Assembly (NCBI GenBank): GCA_017472325.1
Contig: JAFUQM010000066.1
Location: 1 to 51,243, forward strand
Origin: Lachnospiraceae bacterium
GTDB lineage: Bacteria > Bacillota > Clostridia > Lachnospirales > Lachnospiraceae
Reading direction: 5' to 3'
Length of the DNA: 51,243 bases
Shown: piece by piece, positions 43,470-51,243 of the stretch
Layout: each line of letters opens with the position of its first letter
How positions within the stretch are numbered: position 1 is the stretch's first letter
Position numbers and translations under genes: made by a program
Notes under the pieces: generated by a model
What the model was told of the DNA's origin: nothing
The model's input: only the letters and a program-made list of their open reading frames with translations
Database searches by the model: none

Positions 43470-46181
43470 GTGAGCTGGATAAATCGGTGGAGTGTTAGAA
43501 AAGGTATAACGATGGCGATTGCTGTTGTGAGTGTTTGTATTGCACTACAGATGATAGTAGATATTTGTGGAATCAGACAGCAGAAAGTATCTAGCATAGC
43601 TCAGTTGGCAGAACCAGTAGAGAATGCCCAGACAATATATGTACAGAATAAAGAAAATATGTCTGTCATTGCCAATTCTTTAGAAGATACAAGGACCCCA
43701 TTTACGATATTAGAAGTAGTACCACATGAATGCTGTTCTGTATTCCCGTATATGATTGATTGGGGAAGCAAAGAATCCTATGATGCCAACGTACCAATTG
43801 GATATGAAGGTATTGTAAAGCTGGTAAACACACTTGGTGGTATTAAAGCGGCAACCTCTGAAAATGTAAAGGCACAAAACAGCTTGTTTTATACATATAC
43901 ATACCGTGGTATGAAACGGGAGACTTTAGATAATTATAATGTTACATTGGCCAGTGTAGAAAATGACCAGAGCGCAAATTGGTATAGAGTAGGCGAAAAT
44001 GATTCCAGACATCAACGAACAGAGTCAGGATATTTTTTGCGTGTACAAGATGGAAAAGGATTATATAATTTATATGATATTATAAATGGGGTAACAACAC
44101 CTGGTATTGGACTGGGTAATTATGATGTTAAAGACTTTTTCTGCTATATGTTACAGAAAGATGCAGAAGCAATTGCTGGACAGTGGTGGGAGGAAGGCGA
44201 TTTTTTGCCAGTTTGTACGGAAGCAAATTATGTGCTGGCATTTCATAGAGCGGATAGTGGTTATGAGGGAGAATATCAGTATTGTATCAAAGAAGCGATA
44301 CCAAGAGACAAGGGAGCATATGCACTGGATGCTGCTTATGATACAGCAGGTAAATATGCTGTCAGTTATGCAAAAGAAGCAAAAGAGGGTATGTATATCA
44401 GAGTGGCAGCACCGACATGGAATGATCAATATGAAAACAATGAACTGATGTTGGCAGACGGTTATTTTAGACTATATGCAGAAGAAACAGACAAAGGGAA
44501 AAAGCGATATGATGTTTTGTTTACAGAAAGCATAACAGGAACATATAAAGAACAGTTTGTGTATGTTGGAGAAGAAAAGGGTAATTTTGATGTATGGTTT
44601 GCGTATACCTCAGGGACAGGTGAATATGCACCAGAAAAACTTGAAGTTACATTGGGAGCAGGGGAGTATGTAGCAGTTGCGATGTCTAGGCAGGCAGAGT
44701 CGAATTCTCATGTGCCTAGTTATGTAGAAACAGAGCATGGAGATTATCATCTGACAGTGCAATCGGTAACGGCTGACGTTGTAAGTCAAGAGTTGGAGAA
44801 TGCATGGAACTGGGTATGGGTATCTGTAGATGATGCGAAGAAAATGGATACGACACTCTATGAAGAGTATGAGAAAAATAAGGATAAGGTTGGAACAAGA
44901 ATATATTTAAGCAATTATACAAGAAAGTATGCGTACTATTCTAAGTATGGCTTTGTAAATAATGAGTGGTTTAAACTGCGATGTGTATTATCCAATCCTT
45001 TGGATAGCAAGCAACCATATTCTTATGATGTCAATGCGACGTGTATACAGAATCTGGAAGATGCCTCTGAACTTTTAAAAACCTTTGATGCAAATAATAG
45101 AATTGAGATTATTTCTGTGACACCAGGAGAGGTAACGGCAGAAATGGTAGATAAGGCAGATCTTATTTATTTTAGTGATAAAGAAGGCATGGAAGGTATG
45201 AAGGATAAATGGGGTTGGTTAACAGGTGACTATTCCATCCATGCATCTACGCAATTTCGATATCAGGACGACATTACATTTGCTATTGCATTGCAGATAT
45301 ATCACAAATGTATTGTCAAAAAACAGGCAGCACTTATGACTAATATGTATCTGCAGTCAGAAGATTATGATACGAAGGGATATGTTTCAAAAAATTATGA
45401 AAAATTATTTTTCATGATAAATTTTTATGCAGATAAAACAGTATTTTTAGAATTTTTAGAGTCCTCTGGCAAATATATGGAAGAATTTTCTATGGTAAAA
45501 GAGGATGGAAGTATTGTGGTAACACATGCACCAGACTGGAATGAGAATTGTTATAACAGACATAGTGTTTTTGAAGAGGAAGAAAATATAGTATCCTTCC
45601 GTGATACGAAATGGTACCCAGCATATTTTATTGTGTGGCTGGATTTGGTTCCGCTTCAGTATGACCCAGCGTATTCATTTGATGCTAAGATGGAACACAG
45701 GATCAATGCGCCATCAGATACTTACCTGGTATTTGACTGGTATGTTGCTGGCTGGTTTGATGAATTGTCGAATATGGATATGATATGGGAGATTTTAAAC
45801 AATAGAGTTTCGCCTTTGAATCTTGAGATTACTAACGCTGCATTAACAGGAAATGGAGAACTTGTCATCTATGTGGATGAACTGGACAGCCATTTTACGG
45901 TTGCTTGTGAAGTGACGGATATACAAGGTGAGGAAGAGTGGTTAACAGTACAATATGCAGACAGCATAGGAACAGAGACTGTCTTTAGTACCGCTATCTC
46001 TGAATATGCGAGTATTAAGTATGATGTTGATGTACGGCTTGGGTTTACAAAACCATACGACTGGGAAAACACAGGAAAGCCACTTGATCCTGCCATGAAA
46101 AGAAGAAAGGTAAAAGTAACGGCGGGTACAGTTTCAAAAGAGGTATGGGTGATCGTCAGAGATATGTTTGAGTTGAATTGA
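43470..46181 (+). CDS. DUF5057-like large membrane-anchored protein of the pilus operon
   Basis: A 903-residue protein with a basic N terminus, one transmembrane helix (residues 12-32, ITMAIAVVSVCIALQMIVDI) and a very long outer part. Sections such as TPFTILEVVPHE and VTAEMVDKADLIYFSDKEG resemble the DUF5057 family of Clostridia, whose function is unknown. Many tyrosines, tryptophans and acidic residues suggest a folded beta-rich surface protein. It starts at GTG (43470) after GGGAGAGGGGG and 33 nt behind the last minor pilin, so it is probably the last gene of the operon and may act with the pilus at the surface. The family name is from memory of its motifs. Confidence 0.65.
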   Translation: MSWINRWSVRKGITMAIAVVSVCIALQMIVDICGIRQQKVSSIAQLAEPVENAQTIYVQNKENMSVIANSLEDTRTPFTILEVVPHECCSVFPYMIDWGSKESYDANVPIGYEGIVKLVNTLGGIKAATSENVKAQNSLFYTYTYRGMKRETLDNYNVTLASVENDQSANWYRVGENDSRHQRTESGYFLRVQDGKGLYNLYDIINGVTTPGIGLGNYDVKDFFCYMLQKDAEAIAGQWWEEGDFLPVCTEANYVLAFHRADSGYEGEYQYCIKEAIPRDKGAYALDAAYDTAGKYAVSYAKEAKEGMYIRVAAPTWNDQYENNELMLADGYFRLYAEETDKGKKRYDVLFTESITGTYKEQFVYVGEEKGNFDVWFAYTSGTGEYAPEKLEVTLGAGEYVAVAMSRQAESNSHVPSYVETEHGDYHLTVQSVTADVVSQELENAWNWVWVSVDDAKKMDTTLYEEYEKNKDKVGTRIYLSNYTRKYAYYSKYGFVNNEWFKLRCVLSNPLDSKQPYSYDVNATCIQNLEDASELLKTFDANNRIEIISVTPGEVTAEMVDKADLIYFSDKEGMEGMKDKWGWLTGDYSIHASTQFRYQDDITFAIALQIYHKCIVKKQAALMTNMYLQSEDYDTKGYVSKNYEKLFFMINFYADKTVFLEFLESSGKYMEEFSMVKEDGSIVVTHAPDWNENCYNRHSVFEEEENIVSFRDTKWYPAYFIVWLDLVPLQYDPAYSFDAKMEHRINAPSDTYLVFDWYVAGWFDELSNMDMIWEILNNRVSPLNLEITNAALTGNGELVIYVDELDSHFTVACEVTDIQGEEEWLTVQYADSIGTETVFSTAISEYASIKYDVDVRLGFTKPYDWENTGKPLDPAMKRRKVKVTAGTVSKEVWVIVRDMFELN

Positions 46182-46182
46182 G

Positions 46183-46211
46183 TTGAAAATATATTGTAAC
46201 TCATATATAAT
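46183..46211 (+). promoter_or_regulatory. Promoter of the small lipoprotein gene
   Basis: TTGAAA (46183-46188) and a perfect TATAAT (46206-46211) are spaced by 17 nt. It separates the lipoprotein and glyQS from the pilus operon. Confidence 0.68.
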
Positions 46212-46255
46212 AGTTAAGATATGATTGTAAATTTGTTTGTTTGGAGGAGACAGGA

Positions 46256-46840
46256 ATGCGTAAACTGACAGGAATATTCAGTGTGGTATGTCTGGTAACA
46301 ATGCTGACGGGCTGTATGGGTGGCAGTGAGGATACCGGAATAGCCAATATTCTTACGATTCAGAAAAATGGAGAAGTAACAGAAACAATTACAGAAGACT
46401 TTGATAAAGCATATTATGCAGAAGAAGATTTAAAAGAATTTGTTTTAGAAGAAATAGCAGCTTACAATCGTACAAAAGAAAAAGACAGTATTCAGATAGA
46501 TAAGCTGACTGTTGAAAATAATAAGGTAATGATGAAACTTACTTATAAAACGAGTGAAGATTATCAGAATTTTACCTCGTATACAATGTTCCACGGCTCT
46601 GTAGCGGAGGCTTACAATGCGGGATATAATCTGAATGTGACATTGCAGAGCACAACAGAAAGTCCTTCTATTGGCAGAAATGAGCTTTTGGAAATGGGAG
46701 ACAATCGCATTATCATTACAGATGCTGTGCTTGACATAAAGGTGTCTGATAACATATTGTATATAAGTGATAACGTATCCCTAAGGGATGATAAACAGGT
46801 GACAATAGGCGGTGAAGGACTTGCCTATATCATATATTAG
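46256..46840 (+). CDS. Small lipoprotein of unknown function
   Basis: A 194-residue lipoprotein. The signal peptide (RKLTGIFSVVCLVTM) ends in lipobox LTGC at about residue 20. The mature part is acidic and has no domain I recognise; the segment TITEDFDKAYYAEEDLKEFVLEEIAAYN resembles a pattern common in Lachnospiraceae lipoproteins. The ATG at 46256 follows TTGGAGGAG; an in-frame start 15 nt upstream lies within that site. It has its own promoter and precedes glyQS by 42 nt. Confidence 0.75.
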   Translation: MRKLTGIFSVVCLVTMLTGCMGGSEDTGIANILTIQKNGEVTETITEDFDKAYYAEEDLKEFVLEEIAAYNRTKEKDSIQIDKLTVENNKVMMKLTYKTSEDYQNFTSYTMFHGSVAEAYNAGYNLNVTLQSTTESPSIGRNELLEMGDNRIIITDAVLDIKVSDNILYISDNVSLRDDKQVTIGGEGLAYIIY

Positions 46841-46882
46841 ACAAACAATGCAGAGGAAAATGCAGACAAGGAGTAATGAATT

Positions 46883-48271
46883 ATGGAAAAGACAATGGAC
46901 AAAATTGTAGCTCTGGCAAAAGCAAGAGGATTTGTATATCCTGGTTCTGAGATTTATGGTGGATTAGCCAATACATGGGATTACGGTAATCTTGGGGTAG
47001 AGCTTAAAAACAATGTCAAAAAAGCATGGTGGCAGAAATTTGTTATGGAGAATCAGTATAATGTGGGTGTAGATTGTGCAATCTTAATGAATCCACAGAC
47101 ATGGGTTGCTTCAGGACATTTGGGAAGCTTTTCAGATCCGCTCATGGACTGTAAAGATTGCCATGAACGTTTCCGTGCAGATAAGGTAATTGAAGATTAC
47201 TGCGCAGAACACAACATCGCACTGGAAGAAAGTGTAGATGCATGGTCTAATGAGAAGATGAAAGGATTTATCGAAGAACATAATGTACCATGTCCAACAT
47301 GTGGCAAACATAACTTTACAGATATTCGTCAGTTCAACCTGATGTTCAAGACATTTCAGGGTGTTACAGAGGATGCTAAGAATACAGTTTATTTAAGACC
47401 AGAAACAGCACAGGGTATTTTTGTTAACTTTAAAAATGTGCAGAGAACATCACGTAAGAAGATTCCATTTGGTATTGGTCAGATTGGTAAATCTTTCCGT
47501 AATGAAATTACCCCAGGTAACTTTACATTCCGTACAAGAGAATTTGAACAGATGGAACTGGAATTCTTCTGTGAACCAGACACAGACTTAGAATGGTTTG
47601 CATATTGGAAACAGTTCTGTATTGATTGGTTAAAAGCGCTTGGTATGAAAGAAGAAGAGATGCGTGTCAGAGACCATGACAAAGAAGAATTATCATTCTA
47701 TTCTAAAGCGACAACAGATATCGAATTTTTATTCCCATTTGGATGGGGAGAATTATGGGGTATTGCTGACAGAACAGACTATGATTTAACACAGCATCAG
47801 AATGTGTCTGGTCAGGATATGACCTATTTTGATGACCAGAAAAACTGGAAATATGTACCATACGTAATTGAACCATCACTTGGTGCAGATCGTGTTGTTT
47901 TGGCATTCCTGTGTGCAGCATATGATGAAGAAGAAATTGGAGAAGGTGATGTACGTACAGTTCTTCATTTCCATCCAGCACTTGCACCTGTTAAAATTGG
48001 TGTGCTTCCATTATCCAAAAAATTAAACGAAGGTGCAGAGAAAATCTTCCTTGAATTATCTAAAAAATACAACTGCGAATTTGATGATAGAGGTAATATT
48101 GGTAAGAGATATCGTCGTCAGGATGAAATCGGAACACCATTCTGTATCACATATGACTTTGAATCAGAAGAGGATGCTTCTGTAACAGTACGTTTTAGAG
48201 ACACAATGGAACAGGAAAGAGTAAAGATTGCAGATCTTGATGCATACTTTGCAGATAAGTTTACCTTTTAA
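46883..48271 (+). CDS. glyQS: Glycyl-tRNA synthetase, single-chain (alpha2) type
   Basis: A 462-residue class II synthetase that charges tRNA-Gly. Motif 1 lies near [15 protein letters not shown], motif 2 is the [24 protein letters not shown] region, and motif 3 is [14 protein letters not shown]; the C-terminal anticodon-binding domain starts near [11 protein letters not shown]. This is the homodimeric form found in eukaryotes, archaea and many Gram-positives, not the alpha2-beta2 form of Gram-negatives. AAGGAG lies 9 nt before the ATG. No T-box leader is visible upstream, and the gene may be read from the lipoprotein promoter. Confidence 0.97.
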   Translation: MEKTMDKIVALAKARGFVYPGSEIYGGLANTWDYGNLGVELKNNVKKAWWQKFVMENQYNVGVDCAILMNPQTWVASGHLGSFSDPLMDCKDCHERFRADKVIEDYCAEHNIALEESVDAWSNEKMKGFIEEHNVPCPTCGKHNFTDIRQFNLMFKTFQGVTEDAKNTVYLRPETAQGIFVNFKNVQRTSRKKIPFGIGQIGKSFRNEITPGNFTFRTREFEQMELEFFCEPDTDLEWFAYWKQFCIDWLKALGMKEEEMRVRDHDKEELSFYSKATTDIEFLFPFGWGELWGIADRTDYDLTQHQNVSGQDMTYFDDQKNWKYVPYVIEPSLGADRVVLAFLCAAYDEEEIGEGDVRTVLHFHPALAPVKIGVLPLSKKLNEGAEKIFLELSKKYNCEFDDRGNIGKRYRRQDEIGTPFCITYDFESEEDASVTVRFRDTMEQERVKIADLDAYFADKFTF

Positions 48272-48386
48272 ATCATAGGTATACTTTTCTATAATACTCA
48301 AAGAGTCCTTGATTCTTTGCAATTATATGCCGTTGCAGGTACAGAAAATGTGTACATTTATTATGTAATAGCCGTGTTGTTTGGTG

Positions 48387-48416
48387 TTGCACGAAGGTAA
48401 TGGCATATGGTATAAT
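48387..48416 (+). promoter_or_regulatory. Promoter of ppdK
   Basis: TTGCAC (48387-48392) and TATAAT (48411-48416) are 18 nt apart, with TG-G before the -10 box, giving an extended -10 form. The leader to the ATG is about 45 nt. Confidence 0.7.
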
Positions 48417-48466
48417 ATAGCAAGTGTAAAAACTAAATAATTATGTTTCAAGGGAGGAACAAACGC

Positions 48467-51088
48467 ATGGCAAAATGGGTATACTTGTTTGAAGAAGGTA
48501 ATGCCGACATGAGAAATCTGTTAGGTGGCAAAGGAGCCAATCTCGCTGAGATGACAAATTTAGGACTTCCAATTCCACAGGGCTTCACAGTTACAACAGA
48601 AGCATGTACAGATTATTACGAAAATGGTAAAAAGATTTCAGAAGAAATCCAGACACAGATTTTTGAAGGACTTGCAGAGTTAGAGAAAAAACAGGGGAAG
48701 AAATTTGGCGATAACGAATCACCACTTCTGGTGTCAGTACGTTCCGGTTCCAGAGCATCTATGCCTGGTATGATGGATACTATCTTGAACTTAGGTTTAA
48801 ATGATGTGGCAGTAGAAGGCTTTGCAGCAAAGACAGGCAATCCAAGATTTGCATATGATTCCTACCGTAGATTCATTCAGATGTTCTCTGATGTTGTTAT
48901 GGAAGTTCCAAAATCACACTTTGAAAGAGTACTGGATGATATCAAAGAAGCAAAAGGTGCAAAATACGATACAGATTTAACTGCAGATGATTTAAAAGAA
49001 GTCATTGCTAAATTTAAAGAAATCTATAAAGATAAAATGGGAGAAGAATTCCCACAGGAACCAAAAGTACAGTTAATGGAAGCTGTAAAAGCCGTATTCC
49101 GTTCATGGGATAATGAGCGTGCTATTGTTTACCGTAGAATGAATGACATCCCAGGTGATTGGGGAACAGCAGTTAACGTACAGGCTATGGTATTTGGTAA
49201 TATGGGTGAGACATCTGGTACAGGTGTTGCTTTCACAAGAAACCCATCTACAGGTGAAAAAGGTATCTTTGGTGAATACTTAATTAACGCACAGGGTGAA
49301 GACGTTGTTGCTGGTATCAGAACACCACAGCCAATCTCTAAACTGGCAGAAGATTTACCAGAATGCTACAAACAGTTCGTAGAAATTGCAACAAAATTAG
49401 AAGACCATTACTGTGATATGCAGGATATGGAATTTACAATTGAAAATGGTAAATTATTCTTCTTACAGACACGTAATGGTAAGAGAACAGCACCAGCTGC
49501 ATTACAGATTGCATGTGACCTTGTAGATGAAGGAAGAATTACACCAAAAGAAGCTGTACTTAGAATTGAAGCAAAAGCTTTAGATCAGTTATTACATCCT
49601 ACATTTGATGCAAAGGCATTAAAAGAAGGTGAAGTAATTGGAAAAGCACTTCCAGCATCTCCAGGTGCTGCAGCAGGTAAAGTTTATTTCAATGCTTTAG
49701 ATGCAAAGAATGCACATGAAGCAGGAGAAAGAGTTATTCTGGTACGTCTTGAGACATCCCCAGAAGATATCGAAGGTATGCATGCCGCAGAAGGTATCTT
49801 GACAGTACGTGGTGGTATGACATCCCATGCAGCTGTTGTTGCACGTGGAATGGGTACATGCTGTGTATCAGGATGTGGAGAGATTAAGATTGATGAAGAA
49901 GCTAAGTGGTTTGAACTTGGCGGATATAAGTTCATAGAAGGCGATTACATTTCCTTAGATGGTACAACAGGTAACATCTACAAAGGAGATATTAAAACTG
50001 TAGAAGCATCTATCAGCGGTAACTTTGAGAAGATTATGAAGTGGGCTGATGAATTCAGAACATTAAAAGTACGTACAAATGCAGATACACCAGCAGATGC
50101 AGCTAATGCAGTAAAATTAGGCGCAGAAGGTATTGGTCTTTGCCGTACAGAGCACATGTTCTTTGAACCAGACAGAATTCCAAAGATTCGTAAGATGATT
50201 TTATCAAAATCTGTAGAAGATAGAGAAAATGCTTTAAATGAATTGATTCCATTCCAGAAAGGTGACTTTAAAGCGCTTTATGAAGTAATGGAAGGAAGAC
50301 CGGTAACAATCCGTTTCTTAGATCCACCACTTCATGAGTTCGTACCAACAGATGAGAATGATATTGCAGCACTTGCAAAAGACATGAATCTTACGGTAGA
50401 AGAAGTTAAGAGAACATGTGACGAACTTCACGAGTTCAACCCAATGATGGGACATAGAGGATGCCGTCTTGCAGTAACCTATCCTGAAATTGCAAGAATG
50501 CAGACAAGAGCCGTAATGGAAGCAGCAATTGAAGTAAAACAAGAAAAAGGTTACGATATTGTACCTGAAATTATGATTCCACTTGTTGGTGAAAGAAAAG
50601 AATGAAAATATGTAAAAGATGTTGTAGTAGATACAGCTGAAAAAGTAAAAGAAGAAAAAGGTTCTGATATTGCATACCATATCGGTACAATGATTGAGAT
50701 TCCAAGAGCAGCACTTACAGCAGATGAAGTTGCAAAAGAAGCAGAATTCTTCTCATTTGGTACAAACGATTTAACACAGATGACATTTGGTTTCTCACGT
50801 GATGATGCTGGTAAGTTCTTAGATGCTTACTATAAAGCAAAAATCTATGAATCAGATCCATTTGCAAGATTAGACCAAAACGGTGTAGGACAGCTTGTGC
50901 AGATGGCTGCAGAAAAAGGCCGTAAGACACGTCCAAACATCAAACTTGGTATTGGTGGTGAACATGGTGGAGATCCAAGCAGCGTGGAATTCTGCCACAA
51001 AGTTGGATTAAACTACGTATCCTGTTCTCCATTCCGTGTGCCAATTGCAAAACTTGCAGCAGCACAGGCAGCTATCAATGCAAAGTAG
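48467..51088 (+). pseudogene. ppdK: Pyruvate phosphate dikinase gene, interrupted by an in-frame TGA and lacking the catalytic cysteine
   Basis: PPDK interconverts pyruvate, ATP and phosphate with PEP, AMP and PPi. Read through, the frame gives 873 residues, the normal length. Residues 1-712 end at TGA (50603-50605). The sequence then continues in the same frame, without any indel, to the TAG at 51086-51088. The nucleotide-binding domain and the swivelling domain with the phospho-histidine motif GGMTSHAAVVARGMG are intact, and the PEP-binding barrel begins normally (CRTEHMFFEPDR, RFLDPPLHEF). The stop replaces a leucine codon of close relatives (VGxKKELK in C. symbiosum; here VGERKE-stop-K). 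In the last part the invariant GICGEHGG reads GIGGEHGG, so the catalytic Cys (831 in C. symbiosum) is Gly at 50954-50956. Both changes are T to G. The 5' product would lack much of the PEP/pyruvate site. The 3' part could restart at ATG 50690. The start at 48467 follows AGGGAGGAA. Real decay or sequence errors are both possible. Confidence 0.85.
50603..50605 (+). other. In-frame nonsense codon in ppdK
   Basis: TGA stands between GAA and AAA codons where homologues have leucine. One T-to-G change from TTA explains it. Other genes in the window end normally with TGA, so UGA is not reassigned. Confidence 0.85.
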
Positions 51089-51090
51089 GC

Positions 51091-51135
51091 GAAAACTCAA
51101 TAGAGGGTGAGATTCACCTGTTTGATATGAGTTTC
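51091..51135 (+). other. Nested hairpin behind ppdK
   Basis: GAAAACTCA (51091-51099) pairs with TGAGTTTC (51128-51135), with one bulge, and encloses a perfect inner stem GGTGA/TCACC (51106-51118). There is no T-run, so it is not a standard terminator. A 35-codon open frame (51127-51234, MSFNYAQASAYRKSQGAYL…) overlaps its 3' end but has no ribosome binding site at a normal distance; I do not call it a gene. Confidence 0.4.
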
Positions 51136-51243
51136 AACTATGCACAGGCATCAGCTTATAGGAAAAGCCAAGGAGCGTACCTACGGTCTAATCAATGGTA
51201 TGACTTAGAAGCTGAGGTTTGGATAGTGATATAAAAAATAATG

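Noticed and set aside
46841..46882. T-box leader expected before glyQS
   Set aside because: The gap is only 42 nt and holds no specifier loop or T-box sequence.
48290..48330. Possible terminator behind glyQS (CAAAGA/TCTTTG)
   Set aside because: Six-bp stem and no T-run; too weak to call.
50603..50605. UGA in ppdK read as selenocysteine or tryptophan
   Set aside because: Homologues have leucine here, several genes in the window end with TGA, tryptophan is always TGG, and I see no selenocysteine insertion hairpin just downstream.
51127..51234. 35-codon open frame at the right edge, rich in Tyr and Trp
   Set aside because: No ribosome binding site at normal distance and the frame overlaps a hairpin; too short to judge without comparison to other genomes.

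Overview
The window reads as chromosomal DNA of a low-GC anaerobic Clostridia bacterium, most likely Lachnospiraceae. The grounds are AT-rich codon use, A/G-rich ribosome binding sites, oxygen-sensitive redox enzymes (flavodiiron protein, rubredoxin, 2-oxoacid:ferredoxin oxidoreductase, [FeFe]-hydrogenase-like sensor), a Gram-positive single-chain glycyl-tRNA synthetase, the era-yqzL-recO order, and a pyruvate phosphate dikinase closely resembling the Clostridium symbiosum enzyme. All but two genes are on the + strand. I see no rRNA, tRNA, CRISPR array, IS element or prophage.

Layout. 1-5.0 kb: a redox operon (flavodiiron protein, rubredoxin, fused gamma-delta and fused alpha-beta 2-oxoacid oxidoreductase) that could pass electrons from a 2-oxoacid to O2 or NO. 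5.3-9.6 kb: a DRE-TIM aldolase, a fused homocysteine methyltransferase/methylene-THF reductase, and a lipid-type glycosyltransferase. 9.6-10.5 kb (-): a membrane-anchored papain-like amidase. 10.7-12.7 kb: a soluble [FeFe]-hydrogenase-like protein fused to a chemotaxis signalling domain. 12.8-17.8 kb: amidohydrolase, RluF-type pseudouridine synthase, LigA, MetA and a small unknown protein. 18.0-23.4 kb: an orphan Na+-pump decarboxylase beta subunit, and on the - strand a 1410-residue double activase of the 2-hydroxyacyl-CoA dehydratase family. 23.7-25.4 kb: a rhomboid-fold membrane protein without visible catalytic residues, next to a truncated sigma-70-like protein. 25.6-31.4 kb: M16C peptidase, DUF4349 lipoprotein, Era, YqzL, RecO.

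31.5-46.2 kb is a large type IV pilus operon: ATPase PilB, platform PilC, major pilin, prepilin peptidase, a PilM-PilN fusion, a PilO-like protein, four minor pilins that match the GspH/I/J/K tip set (one an 810-residue PilX/GspK-like protein lacking Glu5), and a 903-residue DUF5057-like protein. A lipoprotein with its own promoter, glyQS and ppdK follow.

The most notable points are: ppdK carries both an in-frame TGA and loss of the catalytic cysteine; a small repeated element that looks protein-coding sits directly behind two terminators; a sigma-like protein lacks promoter-recognition regions and is paired with a rhomboid pseudoprotease; the pilus operon has unusual fusions and sizes; and the redox operon links an oxidoreductase directly to a flavodiiron protein. 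All functions are inferred from sequence alone.
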